From Diphasiastrum complanatum (lineage: Eukaryota; Streptophyta; Lycopodiopsida; Lycopodiales; Lycopodiaceae): a stretch of DNA of 64,000 nt. Location: NCBI GenBank assembly GCA_029204225.1, contig CM055106.1:22824095-22888094 (forward strand), in the 5' to 3' direction. Below are positions 1 to 10,048 of the stretch, one piece after another; position 1 is the first letter of the stretch, and every line of letters starts with the position of its first letter. Both the position numbers and the translations under genes were made by a program. The notes under the pieces were generated by a model. It was not told the DNA's origin. It searched no databases and saw nothing but the letters and a program-made list of their open reading frames with translations.

Positions 1-284
1 CACAAAGGCCTTGTTGCCATTGCATAATAGCATGAATCCTAAAATTTTAGATTTGTTTAAAGTGTTTTTTTATATTGTTGTGATAAATTATTTTGTAGTT
101 TCAAAATTTAGATAGTAGTTTGTTGTAAGTGTTTAACATACATTGGAATGTTAGATGAGATCTATAATATTTGTCATTTATTTTAAAAATCAATTTATTC
201 TAAGTTTTGTAAAAGTTTTTTTTTGGTGAAATTGATTTATTAGAGTGTAGATTTTGTTTCATTGTTTTTGTCCATTTGTATCAC

Positions 285-446
285 TTTCATTTTTTGTTGT
301 TTAATGAGATAGGCGGTTCTATCGTTATTGGTTCTTTCCAAGGATATACATCTACTTTGTTGTCATTTCATTTTTTGTTGTTTGATGAGATAGGGAGTTC
401 TATTGTTCTTGGTTCTTTCCAAGGATACACATTTACTTTGTTGTCA
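285..446. repeat. 81-bp tandem duplication (2 copies)
   Basis: Units 285-365 and 366-446 are head-to-tail copies that differ at a few positions. Both contain a block reading gttctttccaaggata. The unit length is a multiple of three and one + frame stays open through both copies, but that frame resembles no known protein. The repeat lies just downstream (in element orientation) of the copia integrase scrap on the - strand, so it may be element-derived. Confidence 0.85.
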
Positions 447-504
447 GCATTTGTTTGTATAATGATGATTTTCATTGTTCCAATTGAAAATTGGATGCAT
501 GTCA

Positions 505-828
505 CAAATTTTTGAATTGTTGTTGTTGAATCAATTTCTTTTTTAAGAAGTATATCCAAGCCTTACGAGACATATCATTTATGAAAGTGATGAAATAATA
601 TGCCCTTGTTGACACTACTAACTTATAATTCATGCATTTGGAAAACCAAAACAAACAAAAGCCGTTACATTGTATTGGTGATTGATTGTCATTGTTGGTA
701 AGAAGTTTTATGTATGTTTCGAATGATGTGATTTGCTCATATTGGATTTTGAAAATTGAATCATTTTTGTAGTGTTCTTTCCAAATCGTAGCATCACAAT
801 CATTTTTTTTAAACTTAGCAAAAAGCAT
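505..828 (-). pseudogene. Ty1/copia integrase fragment
   Basis: A 108-codon open frame on -. Its residues 77-98 (535-600) read YYFITFINDMSRKAWIYF, the copia integrase core block usually written YFVTFIDDYSRKxWVYFL, which contains the second part of the rve domain. The upstream residues (KLVVSTRAYYFITF) have no clear zinc-binding motif. Only the core-domain scrap is recognisable. The catalytic aspartate of the first D block and the C-terminal glutamate are not visible. This is a decayed retrotransposon relic. Confidence 0.6.
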
Positions 829-830
829 TG

Positions 831-1471
831 CACAACATTTGTCAAATGTTAGACAGAATTAGAGGAGTTTTCGATTCTAAAAGGGCCGTATAAGAAATCG
901 TGCCTTAGTAAGAGAATGTTAGAGAGAGAATAATAAAATGATCGGAATTTTTTCTCGTTTTCTTAGTTTCCGGTGCTGCCCGCCGTCCAAGTTGTGTGTT
1001 TGGCTCATTTTTTGAAGTATATTAATAGTGCGCATGAAACAAAGCACGCTGCCAATAAACAAAGCACACACCACAAGCGGGAGAAAATTCCCTCCAAAAT
1101 TTCATGTGTAAAAGGTCGAAGTTTTTACATAAATAGAACCTCTAGCCTTTTAGATTTCTCCAGTCATGTTGTCACAATAATTTGCATATCAGCTTGTCGA
1201 ATACTTTTGAGTCATCTTGAGAATGACTTTGAGGAGCTTTGTAAGGAAGTTTTAGCAATGTGGGCTTTCTTTGCAACTTTTTATTGATGCTATATGTCTT
1301 GTTCTTGTAGGTGTTGTGATTGCTTTTCGCAATGTTCAGGTTTATTGTTATTCTGCTCTCCCTTAGATTAATACTTAATATATTGTTGTAGATAATGTAT
1401 TGATGTTTCTAGCTTCTTGGTTGAGTAAGATGTTCCCTCTGTTATTAGATTAACCACTCCTTTGTGTAGGA
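831..1471. other. no gene recognised; possible degenerate LTR
   Basis: AT-rich sequence. A + frame at 973-1287 is open for 104 codons but resembles nothing known. A TATA-like string (acataaataga, about 1125) and the neighbouring copia scrap make an old LTR possible. No terminal TG/CA pair or partner LTR could be matched. A stretch at 1380-1440 resembles 2470-2525, which flanks the foldback on its other side. Confidence 0.3.
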
Positions 1472-1528
1472 TTAAGGGTTTGGAAGACAGGGCTTAACCT
1501 TGTAGAGGTTCAAATCCTCTTCCCTTAA
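1472..1528 (+). other. tRNA-like remnant lacking a D arm
   Basis: 57 nt fold as part of a tRNA cloverleaf. The acceptor strands ttaaggg and cccttaa pair perfectly over 7 bp. An anticodon-like arm acagg/cttgt has a 7-nt loop. The T arm agagg-ttcaaat-cctct is followed by one base and the acceptor strand. The D arm and variable loop are missing, and loop position 33 is C rather than the near-universal T. This is best read as a tRNA-derived pseudogene or SINE-head relic, not a working tRNA. Confidence 0.4.
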
Positions 1529-1640
1529 ACTATTAAAATAAGAGAGAACTTGAAGTTGGGTCTGAATTTTGCTTTTATGTTTTTCCAAATTTGAAAATGC
1601 AGAGGTCAATTATGAAATGAAAATGCAAGCTCTTAATTTC

Positions 1641-2407
1641 TATAGAATCATAATCAAGATATGAACATTCCATCATATTTTATGCAAAGAGTAGATCAAT
1701 TTTGCTTTTGGCCTCATCTCTATCAGAGTTCAGATAAGAAAGTTATGGTAGATCAAAGATTTATAGTACAAGATAAGCTTTTGATGACGCGATACTTGAT
1801 TATGTGGAATATCTCCACCACGCGAGGATCTACATTTTGGTAAGAAAAACTTGTCCATTCTCACGTCATGGCAATATGCCACATCATCATATTCTATGCA
1901 AAGAGTAGATCAATTTTGCTTTTGACCTCATCTCTATCAGAGTTCAGATAAGAAAGTAATGGTAGATCAAAGATTTATAGTACCAAATAAGCATTTGATG
2001 ATGTGGCATTTATATTATTTGATGGTGTGGCATTTGATGATGTGGAATATCTCCACCACGCAAGGGTAAAAAAACTTGTCTATTCTCGCGTCATGGCGAT
2101 ATGCCACAGCATTAGAATCTTTGATTAGCCATAACTTTCTTATTTGAACTCGGATCGAGATGAAGTAAAAAGCAAAAATGATCTACTCTTCATGTAGAAT
2201 CCATTGGAATATCTCCACCAAGTGAGAATCTGCATTTTGGTAAAGAAAACTGGTCTATTCTCATGTCATGGCGATATGCCACATCATCAAAATCTTTGAT
2301 TAGTCGTAACTTTCTTATTGTCGGATGGAGATGAGGTAAAAAGCAAAAATGATCTACTCTTCATGTAGAATACATTGGAATGATCACATCTTGGTTATGA
2401 TTCTATA
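1641..2407. repeat. Foldback element (imperfect long inverted repeat)
   Basis: The left end (tatagaatcataatcaag, 1641-) recurs inverted at the right end (ttggttatgattctata, ending 2407). A block around gagtagatcaattttgct occurs directly at about 1685 and 1905, and inverted at about 2190 and 2345. A second block (gatgtggaatatctccacca) occurs at about 1810, 2040 and 2205. The whole is a composite palindrome of direct and inverted subunits with no protein-coding content. Such blocks are common in LTR-derived plant repeats. Confidence 0.7.
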
Positions 2408-3090
2408 AAAATATCAAAAATTTCTAGAAAATCTATTGTTGTTCTACTCATCTATAGTTTAATGGCTGATGTTGTTGTAGATGATGTTTTGCAGCTTCTT
2501 GTAGGTTGGCCCTCTTTAAAACATGTAATTTTGTTTAACTATGCTTTGCTCAAAATATATTACTACTAACCATAAGTTTTAGGAGTCGGGCAGTTAGGAG
2601 CCTTGCGGGCAGCAAGTATTGTCAAATCACAACTCTAGACCCTGCCCAGCGGGAGTTTCGAAATGTTCGAAATATTACCGGAAAACTCCAAATTTTTTCA
2701 GACCGACAAACAACATTACGTTCTTTCACAAGTGTAAAAACTTTGTTGGGCCACATGTACATTGAATAGTTGAATAATCAATAAAAGCATCTTGACAAAC
2801 AGCCCTTTTGGTGCTTGGAACTCCTCTAATGCATATGATGATTCAATAGAAATGAAAAGATGTTGAAAATCCATAATAATCATGTTTAACATTCATAATT
2901 TTATTTACAAAAGTCCATATTAATCACAATTACGTTTGTATTTTAGTATCTAGGAAATAATCAAAATCAATATTCATGATCAATATTGACAATACATATT
3001 CACAATATTCACGTATCTCATAATATACGTTTTTCGATATTCTCAATTTTACATCAGTATTCATGATTTGTATTCACAAAGTTCACGATC
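2408..3090. other. no gene; AT-rich spacer
   Basis: Nothing protein-like. From about 2960 onward it carries short irregular reiterations of attcacaatattcac, which lead into the TTCTCA-rich inverted-repeat arm. Confidence 0.4.
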
Positions 3091-3369
3091 AGTATTCATA
3101 ATATTCACGATCGCTATTCACAACATCCAAGATGAAAATATCATATTCTTAGAATCTCAGTTTCTCAAAATCTCATTTTCTCATAATTTCAGTTTCTCAA
3201 AATTCTCAATTTCTCAAAATCTCAATTTCTCAATTTCTCAATATTAGCAATTTCAACGATCACAAACCATCAATAAAGTAACCTTCAAGACGCATCTCTG
3301 AAAATTTGTTCATTTCTTCATCCAATATGGAAGACATTGTCTATATGTCTTACAAAACAAAATACAATG
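3091..3369 (+). repeat. Inverted-repeat arm L (TTCTCA-rich)
   Basis: Contains a cryptic satellite of ttctcaaaatctca units (about 3150-3240), then a unique block (ccttcaagacgcatctctg, then ccaatatgg, then cattgtctatatgtc). All of it recurs in reverse complement at 6129-6454. Homology stops at 3369, exactly where gypsy gag sequence begins. Confidence 0.85.
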
Positions 3370-4390
3370 CCTAGCAAAGCCCCTGTTCATTCATCATTTG
3401 GGTCTCCATTTGGACTCCCATCCTCGTCTACTTCCTTTGGCGGTGGGCCTCATTTTCCAGCTAACCCACCACCCGGTTTTCCACGTCCTACAGCTCCTGA
3501 GTCACATTTTTCAAGACATCTAGCTCTTGAGCCACATTTTGCTCGAGATTTTCGTGATCGGGTATAGCTTGCCACCTATTTTGGTTCCTCTGATGGGAAC
3601 TTGTTAGAGAATTGGTTTGCAAAGCTTGATACTTATTTTCAGATTTACCCTAAGACTGATCCTCAGAAGATCCAGTTAGCCACCTTACATTTAGATGGAT
3701 GTGCTGCCACTTGGTGGCGGGTCTACCGACTTGACCCTGATCGGGACGGTCTCCAGTTATGGCCTACCTTTCGTCGTGATCTTCGTCATGCTATGATTGA
3801 CCCTCAATGGCTGAGCCGCCAGCGTGATATATTATGTAGTCTTACTCAGATTGGTGATCTTTCTTCCTATACAGATCAGTTTATGGACCTTTCCTACCTC
3901 TTTACAAATCTTCAGCCCACCGAGCTTATTTCTCGCTACATTGCTGGACTTCGTGGTGCTCTACGATACGATGTCTCTTCTTTCCGTCCACCCACACTTG
4001 TTGAGGCCATGTCCCTTGCTAGTACTTTACAGCATAAGTACCCTGATCCTGCTCCCTTTCGCTTTTCCCGACCCCGTCCATCTCTTTCACCTCTACCATC
4101 TTCGGGTTCATCTCTCATCCACTGTCGTCCCGACCTCTTCTCTTACTTCTCCCGCTCCTCGCCCTCCACCTCCTCGTCCTGCTTTTGTCCGATGTTACAC
4201 GTCTGCAGAGTTCGCTGACATTCAGTAGAAGCGTCTTTGCTTTCGTTGTAAGAGTCCTGACCACATTGCCCGTGATTGCCGCCAGCCCCTGCCTACTTCT
4301 ACTGCTGTTTTCTACCATGAGGGCACTACCCCAGATGAGTCCGATATCTACATTCATATATCTTATGAGCTTGATCTATCTCCTGAATCT
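3370..4390 (+). pseudogene. Ty3/gypsy gag, 5' truncated (gypsy-1 left half)
   Basis: Encodes the middle and end of a chromovirus Gag: a proline-rich segment (GGGPHFPANPPPGFPR), then the capsid-like region at 3601-4070 (WFAKLDTYFQI, LHLDGCAATWWRVYR, MIDPQWLSRQRD, LISRYIAGLRGALRYDV), then the zinc knuckle CFRCKSPDHIARDC near 4249-4290 in another frame. A stop after FRDRV (3565-3567) and a frameshift near 4080 disable it. Gypsy-2 at 21649-23276 is the same family. Its 5' end is missing, because the junction at 3369 replaces about the first hundred codons. It ends abruptly at 4390, in the Gag-protease linker, where the - strand pol half at 10448 takes up. Confidence 0.9.
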
Positions 4391-4751
4391 ATAAACACGC
4401 AATTGATCAATCATAAGGCAAAATCACACACACATACAAAAGTGATCTCTTGATTACCAAAAGAATGATCATAGCCTCACGAAGCATGTACATATATCCG
4501 CATGCTAGTGTCATGCCAAGATTCTATATAATGTGCAATATGATGACTATCATATTCACACCTATCTCGCTATGATATCCTTTGTATTCACATCTACGTA
4601 TTCACAGCTATCTAACATGGCATCAAGCATGCTAAGAAAACTTTGGCTACTCCTACATATTCTAGAAACATGAGAGATACATTCTCAATGAGCCATGTGA
4701 CTGAAGACGGTTAGCAGTGACCGTTGGTGTCATGTGACATAGACACCAACA
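4391..4751 (-). mobile_element. Inverted 5' portion of the copia-1 LTR (inferred)
   Basis: Read on -, this starts with TGTTGGTGTC (4751 downward), contains a TATA-like attatataga, and ends at the inversion breakpoint 4391. The remaining 82 bp of such an LTR would be 10449-10530, which ends in CA directly before a primer-binding-like gtatcagaac and copia-1 gag. The total would be about 443 bp. Seen: the TG start, the TATA-like box and the breakpoint position. Inferred: that the two parts were once contiguous. No second copy of this LTR is in the window to prove it. Confidence 0.5.
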
Positions 4752-4857
4752 AGCTTCTAGATAACCCATTGGAGATTGATGATCTACTCTAGTTAATTTG
4801 CCCAAATTTCTCAGATTGTCAATTTAGCAGCAATCTATTAATTATACTAAAGCCTAC

Positions 4858-4965
4858 CTTATCAATAACTATGAGAGCCCTCTTGTACCCCAGCTCTTGA
4901 ATTTGAGCTCTAGAATCCTTTAAAGAGCCCTCGCCGATCAGATTCACTGCCATGAATCAAGAATA
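4858..4965 (-). pseudogene. Exon resembling the N-terminus of iron-containing alcohol dehydrogenase
   Basis: Read on - from 4956 this gives FMAVNLIGEGSLKDS followed by AQIQELGYKRALIVIDK. It matches the signature start of group III (Fe-type) alcohol dehydrogenases (FYIPPVNxxGxGSL...LGxKKALIVTDK). The exon is followed by a consensus donor (AAG|GTAGGC, last base 4858) and preceded by a polypyrimidine-cag acceptor at 4966. An in-frame TGA lies just after that acceptor, so either ATG 4953 is a start or the exon is dead. The next ADH exon (nucleotide-binding GGGS region) is absent. Copia-1's LTR begins about 105 bp downstream, so the insertion would fall in the following intron. Probably a truncated host gene or pseudogene. 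Confidence 0.5.
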
Positions 4966-5108
4966 CTGAAAAAATATCTCATTGGAAAAGCAGATTTCAA
5001 AACTCTAGCTACATCATTCATTCTCTTTTCCTAGGGTAGATTATTGTTTGCATAGCATGCATTTTTGCATGAAGTAGAAATTACTCTAAAAGAACCTAGA
5101 AAGCTTAC

Positions 5109-5238
5109 GAGAATGCATAAAGAAAACATAGCCATCTATCCCTGGTGGTGAATGATGATAGTTTACTCCATGCTGCCCTTGCGTGGGATGATCCACCAAA
5201 GATTCCTCTAAGTTGTCGTGCAGATGATCCAGTTGCAT
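5109..5238 (-). pseudogene. Candidate host-gene exon of unknown product
   Basis: This 130-bp segment has a plausible acceptor (tgccatag|atgc) and donor (tctc|gtaagc) on -, and one frame open throughout (fragment: SSARQLRGIFGGSS). It lies 143 bp upstream of the Fe-ADH-like exon on the same strand. I do not recognise the peptide, and its link to the ADH exon is only positional. Confidence 0.3.
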
Positions 5239-5304
5239 CTATGGCACAATAGACAAGTCAGTTCAGACAGTAGTTGTCCCAATTACTTTTTCTCATATGG
5301 ACAA

Positions 5305-5685
5305 TCAAAATTGCAATACAACAGTCCTTCTGAAAGACTTATATTGAATGCAAATGCTTATTGCACACGATTGTGGCAGCAGCATTGGTTCTAAGACCTC
5401 AGAAGTTTCTCCCATTGCACAGTTGATTGGCAGAGAAGGCTGCTTTGTTTGACAAGAATCTAATTTGATCTTTACGCTTTGGAGCAATCCTTTGTAACCA
5501 CTAGAAAAAGAAAAGGAGCAATCAATGGAGTGACATCTACTGAATGCATTTCTAGGAAGGAAGGTTTGGCAGCCATCTTGAGCTAGGAACTTGACGACAA
5601 GCATTTGTCCTGGGGGAAGCATTCTTGACCTTGATTCGGCTGATGGACTAAGCGATCGTGCTAAACTAGTGCTAACACTAGACAT
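5305..5685 (-). CDS. Open frame of unknown function, possible first exon
   Basis: 126 codons starting at ATG 5685 (MSSVSTSLARSLSPSAES...). The Ser/Arg-rich start could be a transit peptide. A TATA-like tatatatgctc on - at about 5755-5765 lies about 75 bp upstream of the ATG. The frame could end in a spliced junction (there is a ctttttctag tract at about 5500) rather than at its stop. The product is not recognised. It is in the same orientation as the two exon candidates downstream, so it may be the 5' end of the same broken host gene. Confidence 0.3.
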   Translation of the reverse strand: MSSVSTSLARSLSPSAESRSRMLPPGQMLVVKFLAQDGCQTFLPRNAFSRCHSIDCSFSFSSGYKGLLQSVKIKLDSCQTKQPSLPINCAMGETSEVLEPMLLPQSCAISICIQYKSFRRTVVLQF

Positions 5686-6128
5686 CGATCAGAAGACTTC
5701 CTACTCGTTTTCTTTGTGCTTTAAGCTTTATAGGCTACTCAACAGATGTAATTGAGCATATATACAAAAGAGAAATTTGATCTTCTTTGATTCTCTTCTC
5801 TTCACTCAGCTTCTTTCTCAAATAGCAATTCCACACTGAAAACTTCTTCGTTTTCCTACAATTTGACTAAAGTAGTTGTTTTCTATATTTTCTTCATGAT
5901 TTGACAGACGCAAATGTTTGATGTAGTCACCCTAAAATTTGCAGTCATGCGAATTAGCATCAAACCCAACAAAACCCAATTCCTTAATGCTGCATTAAGC
6001 AAGAATCTAACCAAAGACTCAAATTATAGTGATAATAATAGTATTAACTTAATGCTAATGCAGGACAAAGTTGTTTTTTAGAGGAAGATGTTGATAAGAG
6101 CTCATCTCTATCAAATTATAATTTTGTG
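5686..6128. other. no gene; possible 5' flank of the 5685 frame
   Basis: AT-rich, with no coding or repeat signal beyond the TATA-like string noted for the neighbouring frame. Confidence 0.3.
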
Positions 6129-6454
6129 ATTGTGTTTTGTTTTGCAGGACATATAGACAATGCCTTCCATATTGGATAAAGAATATCGAATTTTCAGAGA
6201 TGCGTCTTGAAGGTTACTTTATTGATGATTTGTGATCGTTGAAATTGTGAATATTGAGAAACTGAGAAACTGAGAAAATGAGAAACTGAGATTCTGAGAA
6301 ACTGAAAAACTGAGATTTTGAGAAACTGAGAAACTGAGATTTTGAGAAACTGAGATTATGAGAAAATGAGATTTTGAGAATTTGAAATTTCGAGAAATTG
6401 AGATTCTGATATTTTCATCATGAATGTTGTGAATAGTGATTGTGAATATAGTTA
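6129..6454 (-). repeat. Inverted-repeat arm R (TTCTCA-rich)
   Basis: Reverse complement of 3091-3369, including the attgtctatatgtc block, the acgcatctctg block and the gagaaactgagaaac satellite (about 6245-6400). It abuts the gypsy-1 LTR at 6455. The satellite is longer here than in arm L. Confidence 0.85.
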
Positions 6455-6895
6455 TGAACGTAGCCACGGCTGATCTAGATTTAGTCTATAAAAGCATCAC
6501 ATAAGCAAGACTTAACCCTAGAAAACAGGAGAGAGAAAACTTAAAGAGACTAAATAAGGAGATCATATCATAAGCCAAGTAATAAATGACACAGATTCCC
6601 TACTTATAGCCAAGAGGAAGCCCTAAAAGGAAGCTTCCACTGGCTAGGGCCAAACTGAGAGGGAAAATAGTGCACCCTCCAAGAAGGCCCCCACTCTCAG
6701 TAATATGACCAAATAACCAATGTAGTGAATCATAGGGCCCAAGGCCAATAATATGGTCTAAATGTCAATAATAGGGCCCAAGGCCAACCATATAGTCTAA
6801 ATGTCAAATAATGAATAAAAAAGAGACCAAATCCTGCCTATGCATAAAGTAAAGTAAATGTAAATGGACATGGCGAATGTAATGAGCCGAGTCCA
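6455..6895 (-). mobile_element. Gypsy-1 3' LTR
   Basis: About 440 bp, homologous along its length to the LTR at 23980-24399. Shared blocks include ggcgaatgtaatgagccgag, atgcataaagtaaagtaaat, ccaagaaggcccccactct and agcatcacataagcaag. On - it runs from TGGACTCGGC (6895) to ...TACGTTCA (6455). The exact 5' edge is uncertain by a few bases, because both copies also share AGTTA before TGG. It sits directly downstream of the integrase-chromodomain frame. Confidence 0.85.
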
Positions 6896-6908
6896 TAACT
6901 CTCCCCGA
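6896..6908 (-). promoter_or_regulatory. Polypurine tract of gypsy-1
   Basis: On - the bases before the LTR read gtcggggagagtta. A purine-rich run next to a 3' LTR is the expected plus-strand priming site. Confidence 0.6.
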
Positions 6909-6944
6909 CACAAAAATAAGACCCAACTGCCATAAAGGACTGGA

Positions 6945-7724
6945 TCAAGTAACAGCAAGCCCTGGAGGATCAACTGGAATAGCATCTAGTGTAGTAACAA
7001 CTGGAGCAACAGCTGATGTAGAGGAATCAACAAGTGCGGCAAGAGCACGAGCCTGATCCGCAAGTGATGGTGTATGATAAAAGACATCAATAGGCTCCCA
7101 TGTGGCCTCCTCAACAGGACAACCATCCCACTGGACTAGGAACTGAATCTGCCGGTGGCATCGACTATGATGCAAACGCACCTGAAGGATAGCAGCAGGT
7201 AATAAAGGAAAGAGATCCGGAGCAGTAGGAAACTCAGCATCACGAGGAGCATCATCCTCAATAGCAGCACGTAATAAACTGACATGGAATATATCACAGG
7301 CACGTGTGGAAGCAGGAAGCTGAAGACGATATGTAACTGGACTAAGAACCTCCAATATACAATAAGGCCCATAATAACGTGGTGCAAGCTTCTCAGTAGA
7401 AGCATGGCCCTGAATAAAATGATGACGTGCAAACCGTAGGCATAGATATACCATATCACCAACATGAAACTCAACATGACGTTGATGACGATCAACTGAA
7501 GCCTGATAACGCTGTTGGACCTACTGCAAATGGGAACTGGCCTAGAGAATAAGCTCGCGAGCACCTGATAGAAATGAAGACAGTGTCATAGGTGTATCCC
7601 TGGGAGGAAGAGGAATACCAAGTAAAAGAGGTGCATAACCATGAGGTAATAAAAATGGTGCAACGCCGGTGCTAGTACTAACAGAGCTGTTATAGCTATA
7701 CTCTGCCAAACATAAGTGCTGATC
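6945..7724 (-). pseudogene. Gypsy-1 integrase C-terminus with chromodomain
   Basis: Follows the integrase core after a stop at 7725. The frame carries the usual SNRxVEFHVGDMVYLCLRF-like block (RHVEFHVGDMVYL near 7450), a KLAPRYYGPYCILEVLSPV block (SH3-like integrase C-terminal domain), the VFHVSLL-equivalent DIFHVSLLRAAI, and then a chromodomain with FLVQWDGCPVEEATWEP at about 7090-7150. The chromodomain places the element among the chromoviruses. An in-frame TAG at about 7520 and the upstream stop break it. The reading ends at the TGA near 6945, 50 bp before the LTR. Confidence 0.9.
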
Positions 7725-8318
7725 CTAATCCTTCCCTAAAGGAGTAACAAAATGGCGCAAATAATTCTCAAGGATCCTGTTAAGGACCTCATACTGCCCA
7801 TCAAAAGTAGAATGATAAGCAGACCCCATAAAAAGCTGTACATCCAATATACGCATAAGCTCTCTCCAGAACAATGATGTAAACTTACTATCCCGATCAG
7901 AAAGGATAGTACGCGGAAACCCATGTAGACGAAATATCTCTGAAAGGAACAAGCGTGCACACTGCTCTGTTGTGATAGTACTGCGGACGGGTATGAAATG
8001 TGCCTGTTTCGAGAACCTGTCAACTACCACCATACATGAATCGTGACCACGACGGGTGCGGGGAAGGCCAATGATGAAGTCCATAGAAATATCAGTCCAC
8101 TGGAAGTGAGGAATAGGCCAACTCTGAAGCAAACCAGCGGACTTAGCACGGGAGTACTTATTACATAAGCAGAAATGACAGGTACGAATAAGTACAACAA
8201 GCTCTTTCCTAAGGGATGGCCAATAGAAATGATCCTTAAGACGAGCATAAGACTTCTGAAAACCAAAATGACCCCCAACTGGGGACGAATGAGCATCCAA
8301 CAACAACTGAAACGGATA
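7725..8318 (-). pseudogene. Gypsy-1 integrase zinc finger and catalytic core
   Basis: The 193-codon frame from 8306 starts inside the H2C2 finger (GGHFGFQKSYARLKDHFYW ... CHFCLCNK). It continues with the first catalytic Asp in DISMDFIIGLP, the second in LSDRDSKFTS, and Glu in GQYEVLNRILENYL, so the DDE triad is complete. A frameshift near 8305-8320 separates it from the RNase H tail, and a TAG after LGKD ends it at 7725. Confidence 0.92.
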
Positions 8319-10048
8319 ACCAAAGAACTAGGAATACAAAGAGAACCATAATGATAAAGACGGTGGTCAACAATGGAATAAGCCTGATGAGGTGAAGACG
8401 ACATAGGTGGAGCAGAACTATAAACATCACAAAAATCAGAACATGTAAGATAAGCAGATGGAAGATCATCAAACCAGAAAGGGATCGTGGCAACAAGGGT
8501 ATTCAATAAAGCAGGAAGTCTAGACAATGCATCAGCAGTAGTGTTAGCACGACCAGGACGATACAAAATAGAAAAATCAATAGATTGTAAAAACTGCAAC
8601 CAACGAAACTAACGATCAATAAGATCACGCTGGGAGAAGAGATAACATAAGGACTGATGATCAGTAACGATATCAAAAGGAACACGGTACAGGTAATGGC
8701 GCCACTTCTTAAGAGCATAGATAATGGCAAGAAGCTCTTTCTCATGGACAGAATAACGTTGCTCATAAGAGCATAAATGAAGCAAATCATAAGCAATAAT
8801 ACATTGAGACTGATGAAGCAAGGTACCCAAACCAACATTACTAGCATCGGTCTCGACAATAAATTTCTGATCAAACTGTGGTAAACACAGGACAAAGGCC
8901 TCCACAACAGCACGACGAAGAGTGTCAAAGGCGAACTGACAATCAGAAGTCCAAACAAAAGCACTAGACTTCTTCAAAAGGGCATGAAGAGGGGCAGCCA
9001 CAGTGGCAAAGTGAGGAACAGGACGACGAAGGTGAGTAGCGAGACCAAGAAGCATACGAACATGGTGGACATCTGTGGGAACAGGCCAATCAGCGATTGC
9101 CCGAACCTTATGAGGGTCCAAACGAATGCGACCATCACAAATGAGAAATCCTAAAAACTCAATCTCAACAACAGCAAAGGAACACTTAGAAAGTTTAGCA
9201 AACAACTGGTGATGAACAAGCAATTGAAAAATAGATGAAAGATGTAACACATGCTCATCAAAAGTCTTACTAAAAACAAGAATATCATCAAAATAAACTA
9301 AAACACAACGACCAAGGAGAGGATGCATGATGTTATTCATCACATTCTGGAACATAGGTGGACCATTAGTAACACCAAAAGGAAGAACACGAAACTCATA
9401 CAAACCAAGATGGGTACGAAACGCAGTCTTGTGTTCGTCCGAAGGATGCATCCTAATCTGGTGATAGCCGGAACGTAAGTCTATCTTAGAGAAAAGATCA
9501 GAGGTGCCTAACTGGTCAAAGAGATCATCCATGTGAGGAATAGGATACTGGTTACGGATGGTCAACTTATTAAGGGCACGATAATCAATGCAGAGGCGTT
9601 TGGAACCATCTTTCTTACTGACAAGGAGAGCAGGGGCACCAAAAGGACTGTGACTAAGAACAATAAGGCCCTGATCTAGTAAAGCAGTAATCCGAAGCTC
9701 AACCTCATCATGCTCAGACTTAGACATACGGTAAGGAGGCCGAGAGGGAGGAGCAGAACCAGGACGCAATTCAATATGGTGGTTCACATCATGTAATGGT
9801 GGTAGCGTCATAGGTTCTGAAAAGACAAATGCATACTGATGTAATAAGTCAGAGATCACCTGAGGAACAGCTGCTGGAGGAGAGGTAGTCACTGGAGAAT
9901 CTGCTGCAGCACGCTGAACACATAATAAAGCTGCACAATGAGCCTTAGGTAGGCTGCGGATAAACTGCTTCCCGCTGATCAGCTGGAAATCTGCCAAAGA
10001 ATCAATACCAGCAAGTGAGTGGGTCATTGCATCATGAACAAATGTCAA
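8319..10048 (-). pseudogene. Gypsy-1 reverse transcriptase and RNase H
   Basis: A 479-codon open frame (10048-8609) covers the linker with ELRPGSAPPSRPPYRMS, RT blocks SHSPFGAPALLVSKKDGS, RLCIDYRALNKLTI, FSKIDLRSGYHQIRM, FRVLPFGVTNGPPMF and the catalytic YFDDILVFS, then the thumb (FLGFLICDGRIRLDP) and RNase H (FIVETDASNVGLGTLLHQS; YSVHEKELLAIIYALKKWRHY). After the stop at 8609 the frame resumes as ILYRPGRANTTADALSRL, the RNase H end. YFDD replaces the commoner YxDD variant without losing the catalytic aspartates. Translated residues look under little decay, so the insertion is not very old. Confidence 0.93.

Noticed and set aside
1472-1528. A functional tRNA gene.
   Set aside because: No D arm, wrong base at position 33, and too short.
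7136-8964. Long hydrophobic - strand frames overlapping the gypsy pol region (e.g. 8503-8964, 7136-7564).
   Set aside because: They are out-of-frame shadows of RT and integrase; the in-frame reading shows conserved catalytic motifs and explains the region.
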